From Heliomicrobium undosum (lineage in GTDB: Bacteria > Bacillota > Desulfitobacteriia > Heliobacteriales > Heliobacteriaceae), in contig NZ_WXEY01000018.1 of NCBI RefSeq assembly GCF_009877425.1, forward strand, positions 1 through 64,000: a stretch of DNA of 64,000 bases, read 5' to 3'. The stretch's first letter is position 1. Every line of letters starts with the position of its first letter. A program made the translations under genes and the position numbers. This document shows positions 52,164 through 61,675 of the stretch, piece by piece. Under the pieces are notes generated by a model, which was not told where the DNA came from, did not search any database, and was given only the letters and a program-made list of their open reading frames with translations.

Positions 52164-53063
52164 ATGAATCGATTGGAATGGAAGCCGGCGACTGTTGGGG
52201 AAGCTCTGCAGGCGGCGGTTTCTTTTTTTATGCAAAAAGAGATCGGGTCGCCCCGCTTGGAGGCGGAGGTATTGCTCGCCTATGGGCTCGGTGTCAGCCG
52301 GGCGGGTCTGCTCGCCAGGCTGCGTGATCGACTCTCAGACGATCAAAAGGAACGACTCGGTGAACTGATCCAAAGACGGTTGACCGGATGTCCCCTACAA
52401 TACATCACCGGGCGGCAGGAGTTTTGGGGGCTCGATTTTACGGTCACCCCGGCGGTGCTCATCCCCCGGCCGGAAACGGAGTTGCTCGTCGAGGCGGCGC
52501 TGGCCCTGCTGGGACAGCGGGACAGGACGGCGACGACGTGGATCGCTGATGTAGGCGTCGGATCGGGCGCGATCACCGTGGCCATGGCCCGGGAGCACCC
52601 CCGGTTGCAGGTGCTGGCCACCGACCTTTCGGAGGCGGCACTGGCCGTCGCCCGCCAGAATGCGGAACAGCATGGCGTAGCCGGGCAGATCCGCTTTACC
52701 CAGGGGGATCTGCTGGGGCCGGCCATCGAAGCCGGCATCCGCCTGAATGCGGTCCTGTCCAATCCTCCCTACATCCCCGCCGGGGATATTCCGTCGCTGC
52801 AGCGGGAGGTGGCCGGCTTTGAACCGAAGCTGGCGCTGGACGGCGGGGAAGACGGTCTGGACTGCTATCGCCGACTAATCCCCCAGGCCGGTCTCGTCCT
52901 AGAGCCGGGCGGGTTTGTCGCACTGGAGATCGGCTATAACCAGGGAGGGGACGTGGCCGGGCTGCTGGAGGCGCAGGGGTTTGCAGATATCCGGATCATC
53001 CGCGACGGGCAAGGCCATGACCGGGTGGTGACCGCCGTCTGGCCGGGGGAAAAAAAGGTCTGA
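52164..53063 (+). CDS. prmC: Release factor glutamine methyltransferase
   Basis: SAM-dependent enzyme of 299 residues that methylates the GGQ glutamine of RF1 and RF2. N-terminal helical substrate-binding domain, then VGVGSGAITVA for SAM and the catalytic LSNPPYIP. Starts eight bases after prfA, with GAGAGAG. Ends with a basic tail (WPGEKKV). A 150-bp gap without clear signals precedes the next gene. Confidence 0.96.
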   Translation: MNRLEWKPATVGEALQAAVSFFMQKEIGSPRLEAEVLLAYGLGVSRAGLLARLRDRLSDDQKERLGELIQRRLTGCPLQYITGRQEFWGLDFTVTPAVLIPRPETELLVEAALALLGQRDRTATTWIADVGVGSGAITVAMAREHPRLQVLATDLSEAALAVARQNAEQHGVAGQIRFTQGDLLGPAIEAGIRLNAVLSNPPYIPAGDIPSLQREVAGFEPKLALDGGEDGLDCYRRLIPQAGLVLEPGGFVALEIGYNQGGDVAGLLEAQGFADIRIIRDGQGHDRVVTAVWPGEKKV

Positions 53064-53214
53064 GATCCCTCTCGGTCGTCAAAGGTATAGGGACGAATCG
53101 GGGGCGGGCAGGATATCTGAATACGAAACCCCTTTTCCTGAAACATTGATTCGGCGCTGATGAGGATGTTCAATTCGATAGGCCCTGATTGCGTTACGAA
53201 GGGATCATTGAAAC

Positions 53215-54414
53215 ATGGCACAGGATTTTAAGGATACGAAAATCTGGCGCGTCGAACCGCAACAGGTGTCCCCGGAAGGGCTTCGCGAAGCCGCCGCCTG
53301 CCTGCAAACAGGCGGCCTCGTCGCTTTTCCGACGGAGACGGTCTACGGTTTGGGCGCTGACGCCTTAAACGATAAGGCGGTGGCGGGGATTTTCACCGCC
53401 AAAGGGCGTCCGTCCGATAATCCCTTGATCGTACATATCGCCGATATAGACGAGGTTGCGAGGCTCGCCGTTGATTTCCCCGAACGGGCGCGGCGTCTCG
53501 CTGAACGCTTTTGGCCGGGACCGCTTACGTTAGTGCTGCCGGCGTCGCAGCAGGTTCCTCCCGTGGTCACTGCTGGGCTGGCGACGGTGGCAGTCCGCAT
53601 GCCTTCTCATCCTGTCGCCCGGGCGCTGATCCGCGAGGCAGGGACGCCGGTTGCCGCCCCGTCGGCCAATCGTTCCGGCAGGCCGAGCCCGACGCTGGCT
53701 GCCCATGTATGCGAGGACCTATGGGGGCGCATCGACGGCATCGTCGACGGGGGGGCTTGCGATTTCGGGTTGGAGTCGACGGTCGTCGACGCCACGGGCG
53801 ATGCGGCGGTGATCCTGCGGCCCGGCGGTGTAACGCGGGAGATGATTGAAGCGCTGGGTATTCCTGTGCGGACATCCCTTACGGTGGAGCGCACCGTCGA
53901 TTGCGTTGACGTTGTCGCTAGCAAGGATGAGGCGCCTGCCGAGTTCCGCTGTGATGGGGATATTGAGCCCAGCCGTGAAGTGGGGTACTTTATACCGCCT
54001 TCTCCGGGCATGAAGTATGTCCATTATGCGCCCAGGGCGCCCCTCTACCTGCTTGAAGGGAGTTGGGAAGGGCAGGTGGAGGCGCTGCGCCGGTTGCTCT
54101 CCGATCCTGCTGAAAATGCCGATTATGGCGTCAGCCCGACAGGATTGTTGATTTCTGAAGATACCTACCGCAGGATCGAGCCGGTGCTCCAGCGGAGTGG
54201 TGATGCCGGTCGTGGGGAGAAATGGGTGGTTCGTCTGACGGGTTCTCGGGAAGACTTGACTACGGTGGCCCAGCGCCTCTTTGGGGCGATCCGCGCCTTC
54301 GATCAGACGACCGTTGTTCGTATTGTCGCCGAAACCTATCCACATAGGGGCATCGGCTCGGCGCTGATGAACCGCCTGGAGAAAGCAGCCGGAGGGCGTC
54401 GCTGGCTGGGATAA
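53215..54414 (+). CDS. ywlC: Threonylcarbamoyl-AMP synthase (Sua5/YwlC)
   Basis: Enzyme of 399 residues that makes threonylcarbamoyl-AMP for the t6A base of tRNA. YrdC domain: GGLVAFPTETVYGLGADA, KGRPSDNPLIVHI, RFWPGPLTLVL and SANRSGRPSPT. A Sua5 C-terminal domain (GMKYVHYAPRAPLYLLEG) follows; the linker contains an acidic insert at about 225-255. ATG 53215 has only a weak ribosome site. Order prmC-ywlC-mntP-ywlE matches B. subtilis. Confidence 0.95.
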   Translation: MAQDFKDTKIWRVEPQQVSPEGLREAAACLQTGGLVAFPTETVYGLGADALNDKAVAGIFTAKGRPSDNPLIVHIADIDEVARLAVDFPERARRLAERFWPGPLTLVLPASQQVPPVVTAGLATVAVRMPSHPVARALIREAGTPVAAPSANRSGRPSPTLAAHVCEDLWGRIDGIVDGGACDFGLESTVVDATGDAAVILRPGGVTREMIEALGIPVRTSLTVERTVDCVDVVASKDEAPAEFRCDGDIEPSREVGYFIPPSPGMKYVHYAPRAPLYLLEGSWEGQVEALRRLLSDPAENADYGVSPTGLLISEDTYRRIEPVLQRSGDAGRGEKWVVRLTGSREDLTTVAQRLFGAIRAFDQTTVVRIVAETYPHRGIGSALMNRLEKAAGGRRWLG

Positions 54415-54510
54415 AAGCAGTCTTCTCGTCCCCTTTTCCAAGGCATATAACTTATCATGGCTTGGCTTTCCATGGTTCCGGGCGAATTCCGGCGAAGTGG
54501 AGGTTGGGGA

Positions 54511-55137
54511 ATGGAGTATTGGACTTTGGGTGTGCTTGCGGTGGGGTTGGGCGCTGACGCCTTTTCTATGGCCCTCGGCATCGGCATGGAAGGGGTGCGC
54601 CGCCGCGACGCCTTCATTCTCGGACTTGTAGTCGCGCTCTTTCATATCTTCATGCCTTGGTTCGGCATCCTGGCTGGGAGCGCCCTCGGTTTGGTCGTGG
54701 GCCGTCTGGCCAGTTTCATCGGCGCAGCGGTGCTCTTTTTTCTGGGCGGACGGATGATATATCACGCCTGGAAGGAGAAGCGGGAAGGGCCTGCCTCTCC
54801 GGTAAGTGGCCCCCGGCGTCTGGGCAACGGTTCGGGCGTCGCCGGGGCCATCGCCGGCGGGCGCCCCTTTGCGCCGACGATCTGGGGGCTGGTCGTCATC
54901 GGGGCGGCCGTCAGCATGGATGCCTTGAGCGTGGGCTTTTCCCTTGGCACGGTGGGGGCGCAGTTGATCCCGACGGTGTTGACCTTTGGCGTTGTTGCCG
55001 GGATCATGACGGTCGCAGGCTGCCTGATCGGGCAACAGGTGAGCCGGATGCTCGGCGCGACGGCGCAACTGGCGGGAGGCTTGATTTTATTGGGCATTGG
55101 GATTAAGCTTTTGCTTGGAAGCGCCAGTCCTGGTTAA
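54511..55137 (+). CDS. mntP: Manganese efflux pump MntP
   Basis: Membrane protein of 208 residues with six helices. The Asp-containing motifs LGADAFSMALGIGMEG and VSMDALSVGFSLG are the two metal-path repeats of the family. The cytosolic loop (REGPASPVSGPRRLGNGSG) is long for the family. ATG 54511 follows GGAGG; the frame upstream to 54457 lacks a site. No manganese riboswitch was recognised in the 96-bp leader. Equivalent of B. subtilis ywlD. Confidence 0.92.
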   Translation: MEYWTLGVLAVGLGADAFSMALGIGMEGVRRRDAFILGLVVALFHIFMPWFGILAGSALGLVVGRLASFIGAAVLFFLGGRMIYHAWKEKREGPASPVSGPRRLGNGSGVAGAIAGGRPFAPTIWGLVVIGAAVSMDALSVGFSLGTVGAQLIPTVLTFGVVAGIMTVAGCLIGQQVSRMLGATAQLAGGLILLGIGIKLLLGSASPG

Positions 55138-55163
55138 GGTCAGCCAAGTCCGGAGGGATACCG

Positions 55164-55625
55164 ATGTTTACCTTGTTGTTCGTATGCACCGGCAACACCT
55201 GCCGCAGCCCCATGGCCCAGGCGATCGCCGGTGAGCTCCTGACCGAAATGGGCCAAGCGGCTCGGATCCGTGTGGTTTCGGCCGGCACCTCGGCGTGGCC
55301 AGGGGCGCCGGCGTCTGTTCATGCCCGCAGGGTAATGGCCAATCGCGGGCTCAACTTGGAAGACCATGGGGCCACTTCCCTCACGCCAAGCATGATCCGG
55401 GAGGCCGATCTGGTGTTGACCATGACCGGCAGTCACCGTGATCGCGTGATCCAGCTGGCGCCGGAGCAGGCCGCCAAGGTGTTTACCCTGAAGGAGTACG
55501 CCGGCGGCGCCGGGGATATCGCCGATCCCTTTGGGATGGACGAGCATGTCTATCAACAAAACGCCAGCGAGATCGAAGGGGCGTTGCGCAAAGCCCTGCA
55601 CCGGTTCGTGGAACCCATCGTTTGA
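55164..55625 (+). CDS. ywlE: Low-molecular-weight phosphatase, protein-arginine phosphatase type
   Basis: Cytosolic phosphatase of 153 residues. P-loop VCTGNTCRSPMAQ holds the nucleophile Cys and Arg; Thr in the CTGNTCRS loop is the feature that makes YwlE prefer phospho-arginine. General acid Asp in IADPFGMD. It may reverse McsB-type arginine phosphorylation, but no mcsB is in the window. Starts 26 bp after mntP with CGGAGGG. Confidence 0.92.
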   Translation: MFTLLFVCTGNTCRSPMAQAIAGELLTEMGQAARIRVVSAGTSAWPGAPASVHARRVMANRGLNLEDHGATSLTPSMIREADLVLTMTGSHRDRVIQLAPEQAAKVFTLKEYAGGAGDIADPFGMDEHVYQQNASEIEGALRKALHRFVEPIV

Positions 55626-55797
55626 CAGCGGTCAACCGATGTTTTTTTATCGTGTTTTGTCGTCATGAAAAGGGATAAGCTATTCCATGTCGAAATATTA
55701 CTGCTTTAGGGGTTAACCTCAACCGTTGGCATGATTATCCACGGGAAGAAAAAAGAACGTATCCTTGAGAAGAAAAAGACACGTTGGAGTGAGCAGG

Positions 55798-56268
55798 ATG
55801 AAGATCGCCATCGGCAGCGACCACGGCGGGTTCCGGCTGAAAGAGGAAATCCGGGGCTTTCTGGCGGAGGAGATGGAACTGGCTGGCGTCAAGCCGGAGG
55901 TCATCGATATGGGGACCTTTTCCGAGGATTCGGTCGATTACCCAGAATTCGGCGTCAAGGTGGCCAAGGCGGTTGTCGACCGGGAAGCCGATTTTGGCAT
56001 TGTCGTTTGCGGCACAGGGATCGGCATCTCTATCGCCGCCAACAAGGTTCCCGGCATCCGCGCCGCCCTTTGCGGCGACACCTTTTCGGCCCGCATGGCC
56101 CGGGAACATAATGATGCCAATGTGCTCGCCCTGGGGGCGAGGGTGACCGGTCCCGGCCTGGCCCGGGACATCGTGGCGGCCTTCTTTTCGTCGGCTTTTG
56201 CCGGCGGCAGGCATGCCCGGCGGGTGGACATGCTGCGGGCCATCGAGGGGCAGGGGACGCAGGGATGA
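55798..56268 (+). CDS. rpiB: Ribose-5-phosphate isomerase B
   Basis: Enzyme of 156 residues in the pentose phosphate pathway. MKIAIGSDHGGFRLKE opens the Rossmann-like fold; GTGIGISIAANKVPGIRAA contains the catalytic Cys region (IVVCGTGIG) and EHNDANVLALGAR follows. ATG 55798 follows GGAGTGAG. Overlaps ywlG by four bases (ATGA), so translation is coupled. Confidence 0.95.
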   Translation: MKIAIGSDHGGFRLKEEIRGFLAEEMELAGVKPEVIDMGTFSEDSVDYPEFGVKVAKAVVDREADFGIVVCGTGIGISIAANKVPGIRAALCGDTFSARMAREHNDANVLALGARVTGPGLARDIVAAFFSSAFAGGRHARRVDMLRAIEGQGTQG

Positions 56269-56804
56269 CCGGCATCGGGGCGCAGGTGACCGCTGCTGCC
56301 ACAGAACTGTTGCAGGTGGCAAACCTGCAGGCGGAGCAGATCCTGGTCGTCGGCTGCAGCACCTCCGAGGTGATCGGGGCGGTCATCGGCACGAAAGGGT
56401 CGGAAGCTGTGGCCGAGGAGATCCTGACGGCGCTCCGTTCGGTGACGTCCCCCAAGGGGGTCTACCTGGCGATCCAGTGTTGCGAACACCTCAACCGCGC
56501 CCTCGTCGTGGAAGGGGAGTTGTTGCGGCTGCACCGGGAACTGGAGGAGGTCTCTGTGCGGCCTGTGGCTAAAGCCGGCGGCTCACTGTCGGCCCAGGCG
56601 ATGGAGCATTTCTCCCGGCCCGTCGTCGTCGAGGCGATCCGCGCTCACGCCGGCCTGGACATCGGCGAGACGCTGATCGGGATGCACCTGAGAGCCGTCG
56701 CCGTGCCTGTCCGCCTGGCGATCCGGCAGATCGGCGAAGCGCGCCTGACAGCGGCCCGGACCCGGCCGAAGCTGATCGGCGGGGAACGGGCCTGTTACCG
56801 GTAA
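56265..56804 (+). CDS. ywlG: YwlG/TIGR01440 family protein
   Basis: Protein of 179 residues, function unknown, always near rpiB and glyA in Firmicutes. VVGCSTSEVIGAVIGT and IQCCEHLNRALVVE contain conserved Cys and His/Asn residues; VGMHLRAVAVPVR-type ending is present. It starts inside the rpiB stop. It may take part in a nucleotide or one-carbon step, but that is only a guess from place. The 105-bp gap after it holds the glyA ribosome site GGAGGTAG. Confidence 0.92.
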   Translation: MTGIGAQVTAAATELLQVANLQAEQILVVGCSTSEVIGAVIGTKGSEAVAEEILTALRSVTSPKGVYLAIQCCEHLNRALVVEGELLRLHRELEEVSVRPVAKAGGSLSAQAMEHFSRPVVVEAIRAHAGLDIGETLIGMHLRAVAVPVRLAIRQIGEARLTAARTRPKLIGGERACYR

Positions 56805-56909
56805 ATAGGCAAGCGAAGGTCTTCTTTTACAGGGGTTGTACGGAATAAGCGCGTCAATGGCTTCACTGCATAGCCTGAAGAAAAATGATATATTGGAGGT
56901 AGCATTTTC

Positions 56910-58151
56910 GTGAGTGAATGGAAGCATCTGCACCGGGTCGACCCTGAAGTGGCGGTCGCGATGGACCGGGAAAAGAACCGCCAGAAAAACAACATTGAAT
57001 TGATCGCTTCGGAGAACTTCGTCAGCGAGGCCGTGTTGGAAGCGGCCGGCAGCGTATTGACGAACAAGTATGCCGAGGGGTATCCGGGAAAACGCTACTA
57101 CGGTGGCTGCGAATTTGTCGACCAGGTGGAAACGCTGGCCATCGAACGGGCCAAGACGCTCTTTGGCGCCGAACATGCCAATGTGCAGCCCCACTCGGGC
57201 GCCAACGCCAACCTGGGCGTCTACTTCGCCTGCCTCGAACCAGGCGATACGGTTCTGGGCATGAATCTCGCCCACGGCGGGCACCTCACCCACGGTTCGC
57301 CCGTCAACATATCAGGAAAGTACTTCCGCTTCGTCGCCTACGGCGTCGATGAACATACGGGCCGCATCGACTATGACGAGGTGGCGCGTGTCGCCCGGGA
57401 AACGAAGCCCAAGTTGATCGTTGCCGGCGCCAGCGCCTACCCGCGTGAGCTCGATTTTGCCCGCTTCCGGGCCATCGCCGATGAGGTCGGGGCCATGCTG
57501 ATGGTCGATATGGCCCACATCGCCGGCCTGGTGGCGGCAGGACTTCATCCCTCGCCCGTTCCTTACGCCGAGTTTGTCACCACCACCACCCACAAGACGT
57601 TGCGCGGTCCCCGCGGCGGTATGATCCTCTGTAAAAAAGAGTGGGCCGCCAAGGTCGACAAGGCCATCTTCCCCGGCCTGCAGGGCGGTCCGCTGATGCA
57701 TATCATCGCCGCCAAGGCCGTCGCCTTCAAAGAGGCCATGGCGCCGGAGTTCACGGCTTACCAGAAGCAAATCGTCGCCAACGCCGCCGCGCTCGCCAAA
57801 GGCCTGACCGACCGCGGTTTCCAACTCGTCTCCGGCGGGACGGATAACCACCTGATGCTTGTCGACCTGCGCAACAAGCAATTGACCGGCAAGGAAGCGG
57901 AGAAGCGTCTCGACGAGTGCCGGATCACGGTCAACAAAAATGCGATTCCCTTCGATCCGCAGAGTCCCTTCGTCACCAGCGGCATCCGTGTCGGCGCGCC
58001 GGCCGCGACGAGCCGGGGCATGGATGAAGCCGCCATGGATCAGGTGGCCGAAGCGATCCACCTGTGCCTGTCAGACGGCAGCGAGGCGGCCATGCAAAAA
58101 GCCGTCGCCATCGTGGAATCGCTCTGCGCCCGTTTCCCGCTCTACGCCTGA
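56910..58151 (+). CDS. glyA: Serine hydroxymethyltransferase
   Basis: PLP enzyme of 413 residues that turns serine and tetrahydrofolate into glycine and methylene-tetrahydrofolate. Schiff-base K229 in [28 protein letters not shown] and [12 protein letters not shown] bind substrate and PLP. GTG 56910 follows TGGAGGTAG. Gene order ywlG-glyA-upp as in B. subtilis. Confidence 0.97.
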   Translation: MSEWKHLHRVDPEVAVAMDREKNRQKNNIELIASENFVSEAVLEAAGSVLTNKYAEGYPGKRYYGGCEFVDQVETLAIERAKTLFGAEHANVQPHSGANANLGVYFACLEPGDTVLGMNLAHGGHLTHGSPVNISGKYFRFVAYGVDEHTGRIDYDEVARVARETKPKLIVAGASAYPRELDFARFRAIADEVGAMLMVDMAHIAGLVAAGLHPSPVPYAEFVTTTTHKTLRGPRGGMILCKKEWAAKVDKAIFPGLQGGPLMHIIAAKAVAFKEAMAPEFTAYQKQIVANAAALAKGLTDRGFQLVSGGTDNHLMLVDLRNKQLTGKEAEKRLDECRITVNKNAIPFDPQSPFVTSGIRVGAPAATSRGMDEAAMDQVAEAIHLCLSDGSEAAMQKAVAIVESLCARFPLYA

Positions 58152-58210
58152 TCCTCGCCGCCCGTCGCACCATGAAATGCGCTAACAATTGAACACCGGG
58201 GGGAACTGAG

Positions 58211-58840
58211 ATGGCCAGGGTTGTGATCATGGATCACCCGCTGATCCAACATAAATTGAGTTTCATCCGTTCAAAGAACACGGGTTCCAAGGAGTTCCGG
58301 GAACTGGTCGAAGAGGTGGCCATGCTGATGGCCTACGAGGTGACCCGGGACCTGCCCCTTGCCGAGACGGAGGTGGAGACACCCGTCGCCGTGGCCAAGA
58401 CGAAGGTGCTGGCCGGCAAAAAACTGGGCGTCGTGGCCATCCTGCGGGCCGGACTCGGCATGATCAACGGCTTCGTCAAGCTGATCCCGGCGGCCAAGGT
58501 CGGCCATGTGGGACTCTACCGCGATCCGGAGACGCTGGAGCCGGTGGAGTACTACTGCAAATTGCCGCCCGACGTGTCGGAGCGGGACATGATCGTCATC
58601 GACCCGATGCTGGCCACCGGCGGCTCTGCGTCGGCGGCGCTCACCCTGCTCAAACAGAAGGGCGCCCGTCACATCAAACTGGTCGTCCTGATCGCCGCCC
58701 CCGAAGGCGTGTCCCGCGTCGAACAGGATCACCCCGATGTGGACATCTTCGCCGCCGCCCTCGACCCCTGCCTGAACGATCATGCCTATATCATCCCCGG
58801 TCTCGGCGACGCCGGCGACCGCCTCTTCGGAACGAAATAA
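58211..58840 (+). CDS. upp: Uracil phosphoribosyltransferase
   Basis: Salvage enzyme of 209 residues: uracil plus PRPP gives UMP. PRPP loop [17 protein letters not shown] and the uracil-binding end [18 protein letters not shown] are intact. ATG 58211 follows GGGGGGAA. A strong terminator 14 bp downstream closes the long operon that starts at prfA or earlier. Confidence 0.97.
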   Translation: MARVVIMDHPLIQHKLSFIRSKNTGSKEFRELVEEVAMLMAYEVTRDLPLAETEVETPVAVAKTKVLAGKKLGVVAILRAGLGMINGFVKLIPAAKVGHVGLYRDPETLEPVEYYCKLPPDVSERDMIVIDPMLATGGSASAALTLLKQKGARHIKLVVLIAAPEGVSRVEQDHPDVDIFAAALDPCLNDHAYIIPGLGDAGDRLFGTK

Positions 58841-58853
58841 GGGGCACGAAACA

Positions 58854-58898
58854 AAAAGACCTTTGTCTGGAATCAATTTTCAGGCAAAGGTCTTTTTT
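58854..58898 (+). terminator. upp terminator
   Basis: AAAAGACCTTTG-TCTG / CAGG-CAAAGGTCTTTTTT with a loop of about 11 bases. Confidence 0.93.
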
Positions 58899-59035
58899 GG
58901 GAAGGCCGTTGCGATAGAAAAGAAAGCCCGCTATTATTAAGGGTGGGCTAATGCGCAGAGATTTTTTATCTTTTTTCTTGGACAAGTGGTTTCTCGCGGA
59001 TGATAAGTCAAGCTGAGCTCTAACGATCGGATAAA

Positions 59036-59221
59036 GTAAATCTGGGCGGATTGGCGGAGCGAGCGGTTTGGGCGGAGCGGCGTCGCGAGCGCCGGTTGCG
59101 CAGCGGAAAAGCGCGCCACGGTTCACATGCAGAAAAGCCCAGAGGTTTGGCGCGCCCGCGAAGCAACCCAGCGAGCCGCCGCGCAGCCCTTAGCGAGCGG
59201 AGCCAATCCGCCCCGATTTAC
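59036..59221. repeat. 186-bp near-palindrome, candidate structured RNA or repeat element
   Basis: The outer arms GTAAATCTGGGCGGATTGGC (59036-59055) and GCCAATCCGCCCCGATTTAC (59202-59221) pair in 19 of 20 places. Collinear inner pairings follow: GCGGCG/CGCCGC (59077/59177), GGTTGC/GCAACC (59094/59163) and GCGCGCCA/TGGCGCGC (59111/59148), leaving a 29-base loop. GCGAGCGG occurs in both arms in the same direction and would be bulged. It fills most of the 436-bp gap 58841-59276. It has no open frame with codon bias and no transposase. It could be a long rod-like RNA, a palindromic mobile repeat, or a leader for comEB. Confidence 0.6.
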
Positions 59222-59276
59222 GCAAATGTAACGCTAGGTCCTTTTTTGAGAAAGTCGGACGAGATAGGGGACTCAC

Positions 59277-59717
59277 ATGCGCAAAGACTGGGACAGCTAC
59301 TTCATCGACATCGCCTTTGCGGTGTCCAGCCGCAGCACCTGCCCCCGGCGCAGCGTCGGCGCCGTGATCGTAAAGGACAAGCGGATCAAAGCGACAGGCT
59401 ATAACGGAAGCCCCGCCAACCTGCCCCATTGCGCCGATGAAGGCTGTTATATGTTGAACAACCACTGCGTCAGAACGATCCATGCCGAGGTCAACGCGAT
59501 CATGGAGTGTTCGCCGGAGGAGCGGAAAGACGCGACGATTTACGTGACCGACCGGCCTTGCGCCGAATGTTCGAAAGTCATTATCTCCTCGGGTATAACC
59601 CGGGTCGTCTTTGCCCGAGACTATCATACGGATCACGACTGGTTCAAGATGGCCCCCTGGATCGAGGTTATCCATCTGCCCAGGCAAAAAGCGATCAACG
59701 AAGCGCCAACAGCATGA
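59277..59717 (+). CDS. comEB: Deoxycytidylate (dCMP) deaminase
   Basis: Zinc enzyme of 146 residues that deaminates dCMP to dUMP. HAEVNAIMEC supplies zinc His and catalytic Glu; PCAECSKVI the two zinc Cys. RSTCPRRSVGAVIVKD is the usual opening. Located between upp and wecB, as in other clostridia. ATG lies after GGGGAC, weak. The palindrome ends 55 bp upstream and may affect its expression. Confidence 0.94.
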   Translation: MRKDWDSYFIDIAFAVSSRSTCPRRSVGAVIVKDKRIKATGYNGSPANLPHCADEGCYMLNNHCVRTIHAEVNAIMECSPEERKDATIYVTDRPCAECSKVIISSGITRVVFARDYHTDHDWFKMAPWIEVIHLPRQKAINEAPTA

Positions 59718-59742
59718 AGGCAAGGATAAGGGGGGAGCCGCC

Positions 59743-60213
59743 ATGACCGATCTGGTCAAGCAGTTGGAAACGGTCTTCCCCCGTTTAGCGCTGTCACCCA
59801 CCATTGAGAGCACCATGATCAAACTCGTGGAAGAGGCCGGCGAACTGGCCGAAATCTGCGGGAAGGTGCGACGCCTTAACGGGGAGGAGCGACAGGCGGT
59901 GATGCGCAAGCTGCGCGCCCGGGAAGTGGCCCGCAGGATCGAGGGATTGCTCCAATCGGGACAGGGAATCTCGGAAGCGGGATTGGCGGCGCAACTGGCC
60001 GAGCTCGCGGCCTCTATGGGCAGCGATGGGGCGGAAGACGAATTGACCCCGAAAGAGATCGACAAGTTGATCGCCCGGGAACTGCTTGATGTGATGCAGA
60101 CCTGCGCCACCTTCATGTACCAACTGGACGTGGATCTGGATGGCCTCATCGCTGAACACCGGGAAAAATTAATCCAGCGGGGTTACATAAGCGGCGGAAG
60201 GGATGTTCCGTAA
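59743..60213 (+). CDS. MazG-like NTP pyrophosphohydrolase
   Basis: All-alpha protein of 156 residues. EEAGELAE and, after about 90 residues, ARELLDVMQTC resemble the ExxE and ExxD metal motifs of MazG enzymes, which hydrolyse nucleoside triphosphates. A helical segment (about 40-95, Arg/Ala/Leu-rich) between the motifs is longer than in compact MazG proteins. ATG 59743 follows AAGGGGGGAG; the longer frame is antisense-like. Lies 25 bp after comEB, so both may act on nucleotide pools. Confidence 0.78.
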   Translation: MTDLVKQLETVFPRLALSPTIESTMIKLVEEAGELAEICGKVRRLNGEERQAVMRKLRAREVARRIEGLLQSGQGISEAGLAAQLAELAASMGSDGAEDELTPKEIDKLIARELLDVMQTCATFMYQLDVDLDGLIAEHREKLIQRGYISGGRDVP

Positions 60214-60289
60214 ACCGTGCTCGTGAGCCACGCTCTCCCTTGGCGTTCTCACACGGATATCCAATCTGCGGAGAAAAACTGGAAAGGCA

Positions 60290-61465
60290 GTGAAGCGGGT
60301 GCCAGAACCGATCAAGGTAATGTCCATCTTCGGAACCCGTCCGGAAGCGATCAAAATGGCGCCGGTCGTCAAGGCGCTGGAGCAGTATCCGGGCCAGATC
60401 ATCTCGAAGGTGGCCGTGACGGCCCAGCACCGGGAGATGCTCGACCAGGTGCTCGAACTCTTTCACATCACGCCCGATCATGACCTGAACATCATGGCGC
60501 CGGAGCAGACCCTCTATGATGTCACCTCTCGGGCGCTGCTCGGCCTGAAGCCGGTGCTGGAGCAGGAGAAGCCTGATCTGGTCCTGGTCCACGGCGATAC
60601 GACGACAACCTTTGTGGCCTCCCTGGCCGCCTTTTATCAGCAGATCCCGGTCGGCCATGTCGAGGCGGGTTTGCGCACCCACAACAAGTACTCGCCCTTT
60701 CCTGAGGAGTTGAACCGCCGCCTGACCGGCGCCATCGCCGACCTGCATTTCGCCCCGACGGCTACGTCGCGGCAGAACCTGCTGCAGGAGGGGATAAGGG
60801 AAGAGAGCATCTACGTGACAGGCAACACGGTCATTGACGCCTTGCTGGCGACGGTGAAGCCCGACTACCGTTTTCATGATCCCGCCCTCGAAGGGATCGA
60901 CTTCGAAGGACGGGAGATCCTGCTCGTGACGACCCACCGCCGGGAAAACCTGGGCGAACCGATGCGCCAGGTCTACCGGGCGCTCTATGAGATCCTGGAG
61001 GCGCGTCCCCAGGCGGCCGTCGTCTTCCCGGTTCACAAAAACCCGGCTGTCCGGAGGGTCGTTGCCGAGGTGCTCGGCGATCATCCCCGAGTGCATCTGG
61101 TCGAGCCGATGGATTATGAACCTTTTGTCAACCTGATGGCCCGCTCGACGCTGGTCTTGACCGACTCGGGGGGGATGCAGGAGGAAGCGCCCTCGCTGGG
61201 CAAACCGGTGCTGGTGCTGCGCGACACGACGGAGCGTCCTGAGGCGGTCACCGCCGGCACGGTGAAACTGTTGGGAACCGACGCCGCGGCCATCACGCGG
61301 GAGGCGCTCACCCTGCTCGGCGACCGGCGCGCTTACGAGGCCATGGCCAACGCCGTCAACCCCTACGGTGACGGCAAGGCGTCCGAGCGGACGGTCCAGG
61401 CCATTCTGTATCATTTTCAGAGGTCGCAAGCCAGGCCGGAACCCTTTTCGCCACAGATGGCTTGA
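60290..61465 (+). CDS. wecB: UDP-N-acetylglucosamine 2-epimerase (non-hydrolysing)
   Basis: Enzyme of 391 residues forming UDP-ManNAc for teichoic acids or other wall polymers. KVMSIFGTRPEAIKMAP, HVEAGLRTHNKYSPFPEE, TTHRRENLG and TDSGGMQEEAPSLGKP are diagnostic. GTG 60290 follows GGAAAGG; ATG 60320 (MSIFGT) is too late for the family. It precedes the ATP synthase genes, a common clostridial order. Confidence 0.95.
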   Translation: MKRVPEPIKVMSIFGTRPEAIKMAPVVKALEQYPGQIISKVAVTAQHREMLDQVLELFHITPDHDLNIMAPEQTLYDVTSRALLGLKPVLEQEKPDLVLVHGDTTTTFVASLAAFYQQIPVGHVEAGLRTHNKYSPFPEELNRRLTGAIADLHFAPTATSRQNLLQEGIREESIYVTGNTVIDALLATVKPDYRFHDPALEGIDFEGREILLVTTHRRENLGEPMRQVYRALYEILEARPQAAVVFPVHKNPAVRRVVAEVLGDHPRVHLVEPMDYEPFVNLMARSTLVLTDSGGMQEEAPSLGKPVLVLRDTTERPEAVTAGTVKLLGTDAAAITREALTLLGDRRAYEAMANAVNPYGDGKASERTVQAILYHFQRSQARPEPFSPQMA

Positions 61466-61675
61466 ATTACGAATATTGTATTCTTTTGCGACTTTGCTGT
61501 TCTTTTTGGCACATGAAAGGATTTTGGCCTGTCGTCGCGAATACTAAATGTCGGCTAAAATGTGTATGAGCTTTGCCGAAGCACTGTTGAAGAAAAGCGA
61601 CAGAGGGAAAGAGAGAATGAGGCCGAACCATCCAGGGCATCCTATTTTTGCCTGTATGCAGTGGGAGGGAGCGGC

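Noticed and set aside
54415-54510. Manganese riboswitch before mntP
   Set aside because: The leader is short and shows none of the yybP-ykoY hairpin landmarks.
59036-59221. SRP RNA, RNase P RNA or tmRNA
   Set aside because: Conserved sequence landmarks of these RNAs are absent; only overall symmetry is present.
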